Both the position numbers and the translations under genes were made by a program. Source: Cyclonatronum proteinivorum (GTDB lineage Bacteria; Bacteroidota; Rhodothermia; Balneolales; Cyclonatronaceae). From it: 64,000 nucleotides of DNA. This document shows, in pieces, positions 52,708-61,936 of this stretch. The notes beneath the pieces were generated by a model. The model was not told the origin of the DNA. It did not search any database and worked only from the letters and a program-made list of their open reading frames with translations. The stretch lies in NCBI RefSeq assembly GCF_003353065.1, contig NZ_CP027806.1, positions 2,872,501 through 2,936,500 of the forward strand, read 5' to 3'. Positions within the stretch are counted from its first letter, which is position 1. Each line of letters starts with the position of its first letter.

Positions 52708-53349
52708 TCAATCCTCAAGTTCAGCATTTTGCAGCTGAACCTGTTTTACCACAAACTGATAGCCGCTCACGAAAATAAGGATGCCCACAACGGTAATTAT
52801 TTTCCAGACCCAGGGGAAGCCCAATATCGCCTGCGCGGGGAACCAATACACCACAAAGCCCAGCAGGACAAGCACAATACCGAGAAAGCTGTAAATGAAC
52901 TCGAACATTTTAGTTGCAAAAAGTCCGAATAAAAGCAGCGCGACCAGAATCGCACCGCCCTCATAAATACCAATCATGACTTCCTGCAGGTAAATGGTTT
53001 GGTAAAGCAGGATGTAGGCCGGAATGAGTATAAGTGCCGAAAAATTGAAACTATACGGGTATCGGGCAACGAGCGGACGGTCTTCCCAGTTTTCAATACT
53101 CAGCGCCACGAGCACGAAACTGACGGCGCTTACCTGCGTCCAGCCCTGCAGGTTCAGCCGCTCAAAAGTCTGCGGATCAATCAGGTTGAAATCAAGTACT
53201 ATCCAGGAAGCCGATGTTAGAAAATAGAAAAAGGAGGATACCGCCCACCAGATAAATTTTATATACCGCACCTCCTTGTATAGGAGCAAAAAGCGAACAA
53301 GGGCGTACAAAAGCGTGAGGTTGAGCGCAAGGGTAAGGTACCAGGTCAT
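52708..53349 (-). CDS. Polytopic membrane protein, unknown
   Basis: A 213-residue protein with about seven predicted transmembrane segments (starts LTLALNLTLLYALVRFLLLYK; later LVAILLLFGLF-like and IITVVGILIFVSGYQFV). No motif is recognised. It overlaps the upstream DinB-like gene by ATGA, so the two are translationally coupled and may act together. Confidence 0.6.
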   Translation of the reverse strand: MTWYLTLALNLTLLYALVRFLLLYKEVRYIKFIWWAVSSFFYFLTSASWIVLDFNLIDPQTFERLNLQGWTQVSAVSFVLVALSIENWEDRPLVARYPYSFNFSALILIPAYILLYQTIYLQEVMIGIYEGGAILVALLLFGLFATKMFEFIYSFLGIVLVLLGFVVYWFPAQAILGFPWVWKIITVVGILIFVSGYQFVVKQVQLQNAELED

Positions 53350-53852
53350 TGCTGAGGTTTTCCCTTGTTTTGGTTCGAGCGATCGATAGCAAGTACCCGC
53401 TCAGCAACAAGCTTTAGTTGCTGCCGCTCAAAAACAATCATCTCCTGCAGCACATCGGCAATGGTACGGGTCTGCCCGTTAATCTCACCGGCCTTTTCTA
53501 TGCAATCCTGCCCGGCAGCCTGCAGATAGGCGACAAAGGACTTTCGGTTTCGGATCAAATTTTTCAGCACCGCTTCCGTGCTTTCATGCTGTATGGAAGA
53601 AAAATCAGCGGTTGTTCTGAAATCAGGCAGGGAAGCCTGCACCTTGGGCAGGGAGAAGAGTTGTTCAACCAGCGGACGAAAGTATGTGAGCTGTGCATGG
53701 TCGATTAGGTATATCATATCCAGGATAGACGTAATGCCCGAGCTCTTCTCGGTTGCCGGTACCACATCAATGACGAGGGTCAGGGCTTCGGCTTCATCAA
53801 CGAGATAGGCGATGTCATCGGTGATGCGGCTGAATTGTTCTGTCGTATTCAT
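53346..53852 (-). CDS. DinB-like four-helix protein, tentative
   Basis: Start at MNTTEQFSRITDD (168 aa); an earlier in-frame ATG adds eight residues. It is all-helical by composition, with LIDHAQLTYFRPLVEQLF (His about 61) and VLQEMIVFERQQLKLVAERVL resembling the helix pairs of the DinB/YfiT superfamily. The usual third metal His is not obvious, so metal binding is doubtful. Function unknown; coupled to the downstream membrane protein. Confidence 0.5.
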   Translation of the reverse strand: MNTTEQFSRITDDIAYLVDEAEALTLVIDVVPATEKSSGITSILDMIYLIDHAQLTYFRPLVEQLFSLPKVQASLPDFRTTADFSSIQHESTEAVLKNLIRNRKSFVAYLQAAGQDCIEKAGEINGQTRTIADVLQEMIVFERQQLKLVAERVLAIDRSNQNKGKPQQ

Positions 53853-53878
53853 AAAATGAGAAACGTGTATAATCAAAA

Positions 53879-53913
53879 AAAAGCCCGGAGATTCAGCTGA
53901 AACCCGGGCTTTT
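53879..53913 (-). terminator. Terminator of nuoI
   Basis: Perfect 10-bp arms AAAAGCCCGG (53879-53888) and CCGGGCTTTT (53904-53913), with a T run on the minus-strand side; it separates nuoI from the DinB-like gene. Confidence 0.85.
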
Positions 53914-53979
53914 GTAATAACTGAAAAATCTTCAGGACTTGCGTAAAAGCTGAATTAAAGCGGCTTTTCGCTATCCGTA

Positions 53980-54654
53980 TCAGTTTTTAGATTCTTTGTT
54001 TTTGGCCTCCAGCATATCAACGAGCGAAAGACCGGTATCCCAGTTTTCGTCTCGGTTGCGGACGGAGTGAATATTGTTTTCCTCTTTAAAATTCCAGAAC
54101 TGACCAAACTGTCTGTTTTTGTATTGTTTGAGGAAGTCGAGGCGGTCTTTGAGATCTTCCTTATCAACGAGCAGTCTTTCCTTGTCGTAAATAGCGTCGC
54201 CTCTTGAGTGATAGACGAGATCGTAATCTTTACTCATTACGATGGCTTCTTCCGGGCAGACTTCCTCACAGAATCCACAGTAGATACAGCGGAGCATGTT
54301 AATTTCGAAGAAATCGGGGAAACGCTCTTTCTCATCGTCAGTTTCGGCAGCCTGCATGCTGATCGCGAGCGGCGGACACGCACGGGCACATAACCCGCAT
54401 GCTACACAGCGCTCTTTGCCATTGTCTTTTACGAGAACAGGACGCCCTCTGAAGATGGCAGGCGGATCCCAGCGTTCTTCGGGATAGCGCATGGTCACAT
54501 CCGGTTTGAACATTTGCTTAAAGGTGTAAGCCATCCCTTTAAGGATTTCCGGAATGTAGAGACGCTCTAAGAAAGTAAGTTTGCGCTCGTTCTGATGATT
54601 GTCCGTTAACGCATTGCGAACCGGCTGGTCGAGATTTTGTGTGTAGTCAATCAT
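53980..54654 (-). CDS. nuoI: NADH-quinone oxidoreductase subunit I
   Basis: The peripheral-arm subunit of complex I carrying iron-sulfur clusters N6a and N6b. The 224-residue protein has the two ferredoxin motifs [12 protein letters not shown] (about 82-93) and [12 protein letters not shown] (about 122-133), and helices in the N-terminal part ([21 protein letters not shown]) that contact the membrane arm, as in NuoI. The C-terminal about 50 residues (after [18 protein letters not shown]) extend beyond the E. coli length. No other nuo gene is adjacent, so nuoI is separated from the rest of its operon here. Confidence 0.9.
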   Translation of the reverse strand: MIDYTQNLDQPVRNALTDNHQNERKLTFLERLYIPEILKGMAYTFKQMFKPDVTMRYPEERWDPPAIFRGRPVLVKDNGKERCVACGLCARACPPLAISMQAAETDDEKERFPDFFEINMLRCIYCGFCEEVCPEEAIVMSKDYDLVYHSRGDAIYDKERLLVDKEDLKDRLDFLKQYKNRQFGQFWNFKEENNIHSVRNRDENWDTGLSLVDMLEAKNKESKN

Positions 54655-54797
54655 AATTTGGATAAAGGTTCAGCGAAAACAGATCAGCTTTATGCTGTAA
54701 TTGACCTTCCTGATCTGTGATTGCTTTTTTAAAAGGCCTTAATTTGCAAAGATACAACTTGCAGCAGCAGTTTTCAATTCAAAATCGGCGCCGCCGC

Positions 54798-56102
54798 TCA
54801 TTTCTCTTTAAAAACCATGGTGATGGGAACCCCTTCAAAATCGAAGGTATCCCGGATTTTATTTTCGATGTATCTGCGGTAATTAACAGGTAATTCTTTC
54901 GGTTTGTTCATGAAAAAAGCAAAAACCGGGGGATTTTGTTTCACCTGTGTCGCATAGTTCATTTTGAGCTGATGCCCCCTCACATAGGGCAGCGGCCGCT
55001 CTATCTTGATTTGCTCCAAAAACTGATTGAGCTGCGACGTCGATATTTTGCGCTTGCGGTTTTCCAGTACCCTGTCAACCAGCGGAAGCACATCATAAAT
55101 ACGCTTCCGGTTGAGCGCGGAGATGGACACAACAGGCACATAGCTGAGCATGCGCACTTTTTCGCGTATCTCTTTCACGTAATCGCGAAAGGTGTTGGAT
55201 TCCTTCTCGAGCAGGTCCCATTTATTGATGACCATAATAATCCCCTTGTTGAAGCGCTCGGCTTCGGCAAGCACGCGTACATCCTGCGCCTCAAGGCCCT
55301 GCGTCGCGTCAATCAGCAGTATGGCGACATCGCACTCCATCAGGCTGCGCATGGTTCTTACGGTACTGTAGAACTCGATATTCTCTTTTACCTTGGTGCG
55401 CTTTCTCAGGCCTGCGGTATCCATCAACAAATATTTGCGCCCCTCATATTCGTAGGTACTGTTGATGGTATCGCGGGTAGTACCGGCTACGTCCGTTACA
55501 ATGGAGCGGTCGTGGTTCAGCAGGGCATTCACATAGCTGGATTTACCCACATTCGGACGCCCGATGATCGCAAGTTTTGGGTAGGTGTCATCGGCAACAG
55601 GTGTGGGTTCGGGCAGGTCCCGAACGAGCGCGTCAAGCAGGTCACCGGTTCCGGATCCGTTTACGGATGAAACGGGAAAGAGCTGATCAAAGCCAAGACT
55701 GTAAAATTCGGCGGTATTCCAGCGGCGCTCTTCATTATCGGCCTTGTTCACAACGAGATACACCGGCTTTTTTTGAGCGCGCAGAATCTGAGCCATTGCA
55801 TTGTCAAGATCCGTTATCCCGGTTTCCACATCTACAACAAAAAGAATGGCGTCAGATTCATCCATCGCAAGGTGTACCTGTTCGCGGATGGCTGTAAGAA
55901 AAACATCTTCATCCTGTGGCACATAGCCGCCCGTATCGATCACCGTGAAATCAGTATCATTCCAGAAGGAGTTGCCGTAATGCCGGTCGCGGGTTACGCC
56001 GGAAAAGTCATGCACAATCGCTCTGCGCTGCCCGATCAATCGGTTAAATAAAGTCGATTTGCCGACATTGGGCCGGCCAACAATGGAAACTACGGGTAGC
56101 AT
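54798..56102 (-). CDS. der: Ribosome-biogenesis GTPase Der (EngA)
   Basis: An essential double-Era-like GTPase that helps assemble the 50S subunit. The 434-residue protein has two G domains, each with GRPNVGKSTLF / GRPNVGKSSYV (G1, about 7 and 173), DTGG / DTAG (G3) and NKAD / NKWD (G4), and the C-terminal KH-like domain (about 350-434, with YVRGHQLKMNYATQ). Length and order match Der exactly. Monocistronic or first in its unit. Confidence 0.96.
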   Translation of the reverse strand: MLPVVSIVGRPNVGKSTLFNRLIGQRRAIVHDFSGVTRDRHYGNSFWNDTDFTVIDTGGYVPQDEDVFLTAIREQVHLAMDESDAILFVVDVETGITDLDNAMAQILRAQKKPVYLVVNKADNEERRWNTAEFYSLGFDQLFPVSSVNGSGTGDLLDALVRDLPEPTPVADDTYPKLAIIGRPNVGKSSYVNALLNHDRSIVTDVAGTTRDTINSTYEYEGRKYLLMDTAGLRKRTKVKENIEFYSTVRTMRSLMECDVAILLIDATQGLEAQDVRVLAEAERFNKGIIMVINKWDLLEKESNTFRDYVKEIREKVRMLSYVPVVSISALNRKRIYDVLPLVDRVLENRKRKISTSQLNQFLEQIKIERPLPYVRGHQLKMNYATQVKQNPPVFAFFMNKPKELPVNYRRYIENKIRDTFDFEGVPITMVFKEK

Positions 56103-56298
56103 ATTTCTTTTTGTTTTTGGATGTATGCGTCTATATTAGGTAATTGCCAATCAGGATAATCAAAAATGCTGTTATGCAGCGCTCCCGATGATCACGCAGT
56201 ATTGCGCTTCCTGATCAGCCTTACAATATACAGCTTTCTCCTTTTACATATTTGGTTATTACCAGCTGTCAACCCCTGCAAAACACCACACAACCCTG

Positions 56299-56586
56299 AT
56301 GCTCCGCTCCCTTTACGAACAACTCGGCTTCTTCCCTACTTTAATCTTTAGTGTTTTGTTTTTTGTATGCTTCACTTTTTGGCTCGCGGGCATTGCAGGA
56401 CTCCTTGCCAACAAAGACCGCCGAAAGTCAACCGAGTGGTTCACCTACATGCTTATCATTTTTGTACCGCCCTACCCCATCATTTGGCTGATTACTGATG
56501 TTTTCAGGCAGTATTTCAGAATTACAAGAAAATCAGCCCAGGCGCAGAAAAGCCGTCAGTCTCACTCCTCCGTAACCTCCGCCTGA
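56299..56586 (+). CDS. Small membrane protein, unknown
   Basis: A 95-residue protein with two predicted transmembrane segments (FFPTLIFSVLFFVCFTFWLAGIAGLL and MLIIFVPPYPIIWLITDVFR) and a basic/Ser-rich tail. No family is recognised. Its last 25 bp overlap the 3' end of the convergent helicase gene. Confidence 0.55.
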   Translation: MLRSLYEQLGFFPTLIFSVLFFVCFTFWLAGIAGLLANKDRRKSTEWFTYMLIIFVPPYPIIWLITDVFRQYFRITRKSAQAQKSRQSHSSVTSA

Positions 56587-58625
56587 GTTCCGTCTCCAAG
56601 CTGCAGCGGTGTGTCAGGCGCCGCGGCGGAAGCTTCCGGCAGCTGTGTCTGCGGCAGCTCTGATTCATCCACAAGCAGCCAGGGTTCAAGCAGCGATTCT
56701 CCCATTTCAGCCAGAAAGCGGGATGGCTTGGTAAACACATCCCCAAAATTACTGTGCTGCAGTATGGGGTAGCTGATATACAGCATATCCTGCGCCCTTG
56801 TCACGGCTACATACAGCAAACGAAGTTCCTCATCAAGCTCTTCGGGTTCATCAACGGAAAAACCTGAAGGAATCACCCCGTCAAGGCACTGAATCAAAAA
56901 GACGTGCGCCCACTCCAGGCCTTTGGCAGAGTGTATGGTCGATAGCACAAGCGGCGTCTCGTCTTCCCTGCCTGCAAGGGTATCAACGGCTGTAGCCTCA
57001 ATCGGATCAAGGGCGAGTTCTTCCAGCAGCTGCGGGTAATCCCGGTAATTCACGGCAATGGCTTCGAAAGCCTCAAGGTCTTTGAGCCGCTTCGGATGAT
57101 CATCAAACTTTTTCTCGCAAACCGGCTTGTAGTAGGCGTGAATCTGCGCAAGTGCTTCGGCAGGGCTAAGCTCATTTTTCTTCAGATCAATAAGCAGCTG
57201 ACTTAAACCCAGCAGCCCGGCTTTGAATTTTTCACTTACAAGCCCGCTCGCAGCGAGTTCATACGGGTTGCCTGCCGTAGCGAGCCAGTTCAGCAGGTCT
57301 GCGGCTGTCTTGGGACCAATACCTTCAATTAGCGTGAGAATTCTGTTCCACGCCAGGGCGTCATCGGGGTTTACAATTACGCGAAGGTGTGCAAGCACGT
57401 CTTTGATGTGCGCGGCTTCCGAAAACTTTTGTCCCCCGTACTTAATGAAGGGAATTTTGCGCCGGTTGAGCTCAATTTCGAGATCAAACGAATCCCTTCC
57501 GTTGCGGAAAAGCACGGCCATATCGCCCAGGCTCAGCTCCTGTTCGCGCAGGTTCATAATCATCTGCACCACAAAGCGGGACTGTTCCCGGGTATCAGCT
57601 GTTTTGACGAGCGCCGGCAGCTCCCCATCTTCCCGTTTGGTGAACAGCTTTTTTTCGAATTTATCCCGGGCCTGTTCCAGCACCTTGTTAGCCACGCGCA
57701 GAATGTTACCGGTTGACCGGTAATTTTCCTCCAGCGTAATGCGCGTGCTGCCTTCAAAAAGTTCGGGGAAGCGCATGATGTTTTTATGGTCCGCGCCCCT
57801 GAAACGGTAAATACTTTGGGCGTCGTCGCCAACTACCATCACCTTGCCGCTCGCAGGCGTAAACAAACGCACAAGCTCGGCCTGAATGGCGTTGGTATCC
57901 TGATACTCATCAACAAGCACGTACTGATGTCGTCCGCGCACAAGCTGCAGCACCTCCTCATTCTGAAGCAGCTCAACCGTACGAACGAGCAGGTCATCAA
58001 AATCCATCACCCGGTGTTGTTCCTTGTACTGCCGGTAAGCCGACGCCAATTCTTCAATGCGCTCGATGTGATTCAAAAACTGATCGTACCCGCGCTCCAC
58101 AACTTCATACAGGCTGAGCTGTTTGTTGATGGCGGCGCTGATGATGTTCTGAAGCGTACTTTTTTTGGGAAATCTTGTTTTCAGCTTATCGAAGCGAAAC
58201 TCTGCGCGCAGCATTTGCAGAATATCCTGCGCGTCGGCGGTATCAATGATGGTGAAGTTCTGGGGAAAGCCAATGTGTTCATGATACTGATGAAGCAGCT
58301 GACTGCAATAAAAATGAAAGGTGCCGCCGCGCACTTTCCGGCAGCGCTCATCAAGTACCGAGGAAGCACGGTCGAGCATTTCCCGCGCTGCGCGTCGGGT
58401 AAAGGTGAGCAGCAGTATTTTGGATGGATCTGCACCGGCTTCGATAAGGCGTGCAACCCGGTAAATAAGGGTGCGGGTTTTGCCGGTTCCCGCACCGGCA
58501 ATTACGAGCGCAGGGCCGCCCTCGTGCATAACGGCCTGCAGCTGCGCTTCATTAAGCAGGGCAGCATAATCAATACTGTAGGCTGGCTCCCGCTGTGCTT
58601 CTTTTTTTAGGATGAATTTTTTCAT
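56562..58625 (-). CDS. UvrD/PcrA-family ATP-dependent helicase
   Basis: Superfamily 1A 3'-5' helicase, 687 residues. Motifs: Q motif and Walker A LNEAQLQAVMHEGGPALVIAGAGTGKTRTL (about 28-57), RAAREML (Ia), VLVDEYQDTNAIQAELVRL (motif II, about 240), GDDAQSIYRFRGADHKNIM (motif III, about 265-285), LEENYRST (motif IV), and LVLSTIHSAKGLEWAHVFLIQ (motif V, about 565) with LLYVAVTRAQDMLYISY (motif VI). Helicases of this kind act in nucleotide excision and replication repair. Length is near PcrA/UvrD. Confidence 0.9.
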   Translation of the reverse strand: MKKFILKKEAQREPAYSIDYAALLNEAQLQAVMHEGGPALVIAGAGTGKTRTLIYRVARLIEAGADPSKILLLTFTRRAAREMLDRASSVLDERCRKVRGGTFHFYCSQLLHQYHEHIGFPQNFTIIDTADAQDILQMLRAEFRFDKLKTRFPKKSTLQNIISAAINKQLSLYEVVERGYDQFLNHIERIEELASAYRQYKEQHRVMDFDDLLVRTVELLQNEEVLQLVRGRHQYVLVDEYQDTNAIQAELVRLFTPASGKVMVVGDDAQSIYRFRGADHKNIMRFPELFEGSTRITLEENYRSTGNILRVANKVLEQARDKFEKKLFTKREDGELPALVKTADTREQSRFVVQMIMNLREQELSLGDMAVLFRNGRDSFDLEIELNRRKIPFIKYGGQKFSEAAHIKDVLAHLRVIVNPDDALAWNRILTLIEGIGPKTAADLLNWLATAGNPYELAASGLVSEKFKAGLLGLSQLLIDLKKNELSPAEALAQIHAYYKPVCEKKFDDHPKRLKDLEAFEAIAVNYRDYPQLLEELALDPIEATAVDTLAGREDETPLVLSTIHSAKGLEWAHVFLIQCLDGVIPSGFSVDEPEELDEELRLLYVAVTRAQDMLYISYPILQHSNFGDVFTKPSRFLAEMGESLLEPWLLVDESELPQTQLPEASAAAPDTPLQLGDGTQAEVTEE

Positions 58626-58722
58626 AGCCGCAAAATACTAAATACGCGCTATATGTAAAAAATATATGCGGAAGCAATTCAGGCAATTTTCGCCCCGGGC
58701 TTCAAAAACATGAAGGCATAAA

Positions 58723-58757
58723 AAAAGCCTTCAGCAAATGAATTGATGAAGGCTTTT
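58723..58757 (-). terminator. Terminator of tRNA-Asn
   Basis: Perfect 11-bp arms AAAAGCCTTCA (58723-58733) and TGAAGGCTTTT (58747-58757), followed on the minus strand by TTTTTTT; it begins two bases after the tRNA. Confidence 0.88.
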
Positions 58758-58758
58758 G

Positions 58759-58830
58759 CTCCCCGGGCTGGATTCGAACCAGCGACCGATCGGTTAACAG
58801 CCGATTGCTCTGCCACTGAGCTACCGAGGA
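58759..58830 (-). tRNA. tRNA-Asn (GTT)
   Basis: A 72-nt cloverleaf on the minus strand: acceptor TCCTCGG / CCGGGGA, D arm AGCTCAGTGGCAGAGC, anticodon stem-loop ATCGG CTGTTAA CCGAT with anticodon GTT, T loop GGTTCGAATCC. CCA is not encoded. Confidence 0.95.
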
Positions 58831-58847
58831 TTGTTTGTTGATAGATT

Positions 58848-58879
58848 CAAATATACAAACCGAGTGAACACCTTGTCAA
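58848..58879 (-). promoter_or_regulatory. Promoter of tRNA-Asn
   Basis: On the minus strand TATATTTG (58848-58855) lies 21 bp downstream of TTGAC (58875-58879), and 18 bp before the tRNA. Box and spacing fit the Bacteroidota-type TTTG/TAnnTTTG promoter. Confidence 0.65.
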
Positions 58880-58989
58880 TAGTTTTTATCCAATTTGACG
58901 AACTATTTTTGAGCCGCAAAACGGGCTGGAGAAAAAGCGGTTTTTAAAGGAATATTTAATTTTGAATATGTTTATTTGAATTTATTTGT

Positions 58990-58997
58990 TATATTTG
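58990..58997 (+). promoter_or_regulatory. Possible -7 box upstream of tonB
   Basis: TATATTTG lies 76 bp upstream of the start. An upstream TTTG exists (58961) but the distance (25 bp) is longer than usual, so the -33 part is uncertain. Confidence 0.45.
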
Positions 58998-59072
58998 AGT
59001 AGTAGTTAATCACACCCTTCCAAACGAAAATAGGCTGCCCTGAATCTGAACTAAGCCGCAAGAGGTAACATC

Positions 59073-59750
59073 ATGTCACTGAACCCTTTAAATAGAAAAC
59101 CTGAAGCGAACATTAACCACGGTTATTTTGTGCGCATTCAGCTTGGTCTTGTTGTAAGCATGCTTCTGTTCGTACTGATTTTTAAAGTAAACTTCAGTTT
59201 TGAACCCAGCATGGATTTTGAAGTTGTAGAGCGTGAAATAGTTGAGCTCGAAGAAATTATTCAAACAGAAATAATCGAAGCCCCGCCACCGCCACCGCGT
59301 CCGCCGGCGCCGATTTCTGTACCGGATGACATTATCATGGATGACAACCTCGTCGATTTCGACGCCTTCCTTGATTTCGACGACGCCATGGCAAGTCAGC
59401 CGGCTCCTCCCCCGCCACCATCCGATGATGAAGACGAAGGCGAAGTTTTCGTAATTGTAGAACAAATGCCCGAGCTGATCGGCGGTATGGCTGAGCTCCA
59501 GCGCCAAATCGTCTATCCGGAAATCGCACGGCGTGCAGGTATCCAGGGTCGGGTTGTCGTTCAGTTTATTATCGACGAGCAAGGATATGTGAATGATCCC
59601 TTTGTAGTGCGCTCAGCCGGTGGCGGTCTCGACGAAGCAGCCATCGCAGCCGTTCAAAAAGTACGCTTCACCCCCGGCATGCAGCGCGGGCGTCCCGTAC
59701 GCGTTCAATATACATTACCAGTTCAGTTCAGGCTAACACAAGCCGATTAA
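59073..59750 (+). CDS. Energy transducer TonB
   Basis: Inner-membrane-anchored periplasmic protein that couples the proton-motive force (through ExbBD) to outer-membrane receptors. The 225-residue protein has a single N-terminal transmembrane helix (FVRIQLGLVVSMLLFVLIFKV, about 20-40), a proline-rich spacer with acidic runs (APPPPPRPPAPI and DDEDEGE, about 70-128), and the TonB C-terminal domain with YPEIARRAGIQGRVVVQFIIDEQGYV (about 147-173) and AAIAAVQKVRFTPGMQRGRPV. Length is normal for the periplasmic-bridge type. ExbBD genes are not in the window. Confidence 0.92.
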   Translation: MSLNPLNRKPEANINHGYFVRIQLGLVVSMLLFVLIFKVNFSFEPSMDFEVVEREIVELEEIIQTEIIEAPPPPPRPPAPISVPDDIIMDDNLVDFDAFLDFDDAMASQPAPPPPPSDDEDEGEVFVIVEQMPELIGGMAELQRQIVYPEIARRAGIQGRVVVQFIIDEQGYVNDPFVVRSAGGGLDEAAIAAVQKVRFTPGMQRGRPVRVQYTLPVQFRLTQAD

Positions 59751-59756
59751 CACATC

Positions 59757-59796
59757 AACGGTTCGGTCATGAAATGGCCGGGCCGTTCTTTTTTTA
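59757..59796 (+). terminator. Terminator of tonB
   Basis: Arms AACGGTTCGGTCA (59757-59769) and TGGCCGGGCCGTT (59775-59787) pair along their full length with several G-U pairs, followed by CTTTTTTTT. Confidence 0.8.
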
Positions 59797-59817
59797 ACTG
59801 AACTGTATTTCGAAATC

Positions 59818-59854
59818 AAGCCAGCCCTTTCGTGCAAAGGGCTGGCTTTTTTTG
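59818..59854 (+). terminator. Second terminator between tonB and truA
   Basis: Perfect 13-bp arms AAGCCAGCCCTTT (59818-59830) and AAAGGGCTGGCTT (59836-59848) followed by TTTTT. A backup terminator for tonB, or the end of an unseen short transcript. Confidence 0.8.
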
Positions 59855-59913
59855 TATCAGCCACTCTCTGCCCGCAGCATATGACGAAGCAAAATCACGC
59901 CCCTGCAAAATTA

Positions 59914-60678
59914 CTACGGCAGCTTCCAGTGCCCGTCGTAGCCCACCTTGTACAAAACAAGCCCCTTCGCCGGAGCCGTCGTACCCGATTTTGTACGATC
60001 CGGATTCCGAAAAAGTGCGCTGAATTCCTCAGCGGTTTTCTTCCCGCTGCCAACATCTATGAGCGTGCCCACAAGTGACCGCACAAGATTCCTTAGAAAA
60101 CGGTTTGCGGTAACAACATAGCAATAGCGGCCGTAGTCATCCGCCTCCCGGAAATAAGACTCGAAAAACCAGCAGCGATGATGTGGCAGAGCCGGATCAA
60201 AAGGGGTAAAGGAAAGGCAGTCAAGATCGCCCTGAATGCAGGAAGCCGCCCTGCGCATGTCATCAAAATGGGGCAGTTGCGGAAAAAAAGCCGTTGTCTG
60301 TCCGAACAGCGGTTGATGTATATCTGAAAAATAATAATGGTAGGTCCGGTAATCGGCGTCAAACCGCGCATGGAAGCTGTCATGCACCGGCACAAGCTCC
60401 TTCACGAACACATCGGGCGCCAGCAGCCCGCTCAGGCTTTTTCGCAGCCGGGCGCGCTCCGTTTCAGACAGCGCACGCGGAAAATCGAAATGCGCAACCT
60501 GACCGTTGGCATGCACTCCGGCGTCTGTGCGTCCCGAACCATGTACCTGCACCTTCTGCCGCAAAGCTACGCCCAGCGCCTTCTCAACCGCCGCCTGAAC
60601 CGTTGGTGCATTCGGCTGTATCTGCCAGCCCGAAAAGGATGAGCCGTTATAGGCAAGCGTAAGTCTGAATCTCGGCAC
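59914..60678 (-). CDS. truA: tRNA pseudouridine38-40 synthase TruA
   Basis: Isomerises U38-40 in the anticodon arm. The 254-residue protein has the catalytic Asp in GSGRTDAGVHANGQVAHFDF (D52, about 48-67), YRTYHYYFSD (about 110), CWFFESYFREADDY (about 168) and VTANRFLRNLVRSLVGTLIDVG (about 188-209) typical of TruA. Length and motif order match. Convergent to tonB. Confidence 0.95.
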   Translation of the reverse strand: MPRFRLTLAYNGSSFSGWQIQPNAPTVQAAVEKALGVALRQKVQVHGSGRTDAGVHANGQVAHFDFPRALSETERARLRKSLSGLLAPDVFVKELVPVHDSFHARFDADYRTYHYYFSDIHQPLFGQTTAFFPQLPHFDDMRRAASCIQGDLDCLSFTPFDPALPHHRCWFFESYFREADDYGRYCYVVTANRFLRNLVRSLVGTLIDVGSGKKTAEEFSALFRNPDRTKSGTTAPAKGLVLYKVGYDGHWKLP

Positions 60679-61121
60679 AATTAACGAATAAAATGTTGAT
60701 GTTGGCCCGCTTCACCCTGCACAGCGTAAATGGCAGCGCCTAAAACGAAGTGATGCCCCCTGAACCAGATTATGGAGTGGATCATGCTTATTTTTTTTGG
60801 GGGAAACTCCGTGAACATCACGGTCTTTCGTGACAGGCTGAAAGACCCCAAATCAAAGATAGGTCCCTTGCTTTTTTTGGTACCGGGTGAAACCAAAAGC
60901 GTAGCCCAAAACGAGTGAACGGACACAAAAAAAGCCCCCTTGCTTAGGCTTGGTAATAACTAAAAACCTGAAACCCTAAAGCAAGGAGATGTACGGAATA
61001 CTGAAAATTACTTAACAGCAAGGGTATTCACAAGCACATCCCAAAAACAAAGCTAACAAAGCCGGCAAACGCACACAATTCGCCAGAAGGGCTCACGCAG
61101 CAGGTTACGCCCGCCAACAGC
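60679..61121. repeat. Gap with 88-bp hairpin element, copy 3 (60790-60878)
   Basis: The element at 60790-60878 carries TTTTTTTTGGGGGAAACTC, GAACATCACGGTCTTTCGTGACAG, CCCCAAATCAAAGATAGG and TTGCTTTTTTTGG, closest to copy 1. The remainder (60880-61121) contains GCAAGGAG immediately before an 8-codon frame; not accepted as a gene. Nothing else is recognised. Confidence 0.7.
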
Positions 61122-61922
61122 TCAGAAGCGATACCTGAAGCGGGCTTCAAAACCTTGCTGCGGATCAAGGGCCGAACGACCTACCCCGACTTCAAAACGG
61201 TCTGACTCCGCTGCCTGATTATTTGCCCTGATGAAGGCGTGCACCCCGCTGATCACACGGTTCACAACCATCAGAGAAACAACGGCAGGAATCTGACGCT
61301 CAGCGCGGTCTTTGCGGTCGCGCAGCTGCAGGAATTCTCCGCGGTTATCTTCACTCTGCCACTGCCAACGGTTTTCCGGAATGTCATCTATCAGACGGTC
61401 CCAGTTCCGGCTTCTCAGCTGCGCGTCATTGTAGGCAGCAAGGGAGTTGGCACCCGCAACAGCAAGCTCAATGTTGCGCGGCACCGTTCTCAGGTCGATA
61501 CCTGCAAAGGTGCGGGCATGCGTATAGATGTCATTTTGCAGCACATTCACATTGTGACTCAGATAGACAAGCGAGCCCAACAGCATGAGATCGAGACCCA
61601 AGTGAAGCTGCCCCCGCCGCCACTCAGCCGGATCAGCGTAATATTGCCCCCATCCCGGCAGCACGAAGGACCGGAGCATGGCGCGCGCTGGCTGTGGCGC
61701 GTGCTGCATACCGCCGGTATTAAAATCACCGCCCGGGGATGTATAGAAGGTTCCCGCTGATAGCGCTGCCATCCCGAACGAGCTGTTGCTATCGGCTGCC
61801 TTAAACTGCCCGGCGGCTTGTTCGGGCATGGTACACATCATCCCAAAAAGAAAAATCAGACCTGCCGCAGCCTGCCTGATTTTTCCGTGTAATCCGAATG
61901 TAATCCTAAAAGTTTTTCGCAA
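61122..61922 (-). CDS. DUF5683-domain membrane or envelope protein
   Basis: A 266-residue protein with a signal-like hydrophobic N-terminus (LHGKIRQAAAGLIFLFGMMC). The DUF5683 domain is marked by RSFVLPGWGQYYADPAEWRRGQLHLGLDLMLLGSLVYLS (about 85-123), typical of this Bacteroidota family with one or two further membrane segments. A later segment (VSLMVVNRVISGVHAFI, about 213) is also hydrophobic. Function unknown for the family. Next to ccmF on the same strand, 14 bp apart, so possibly co-transcribed with it. Confidence 0.85.
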   Translation of the reverse strand: MRKTFRITFGLHGKIRQAAAGLIFLFGMMCTMPEQAAGQFKAADSNSSFGMAALSAGTFYTSPGGDFNTGGMQHAPQPARAMLRSFVLPGWGQYYADPAEWRRGQLHLGLDLMLLGSLVYLSHNVNVLQNDIYTHARTFAGIDLRTVPRNIELAVAGANSLAAYNDAQLRSRNWDRLIDDIPENRWQWQSEDNRGEFLQLRDRKDRAERQIPAVVSLMVVNRVISGVHAFIRANNQAAESDRFEVGVGRSALDPQQGFEARFRYRF

Positions 61923-61936
61923 TGGGTCGGTATGAT

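Noticed and set aside
60981-61018. Eight-codon frame MYGILKIT after AAGGAG
   Set aside because: The Shine-Dalgarno-like sequence abuts the ATG with no spacer, and the frame has only eight codons; in this phylum such ribosome sites are also rare.
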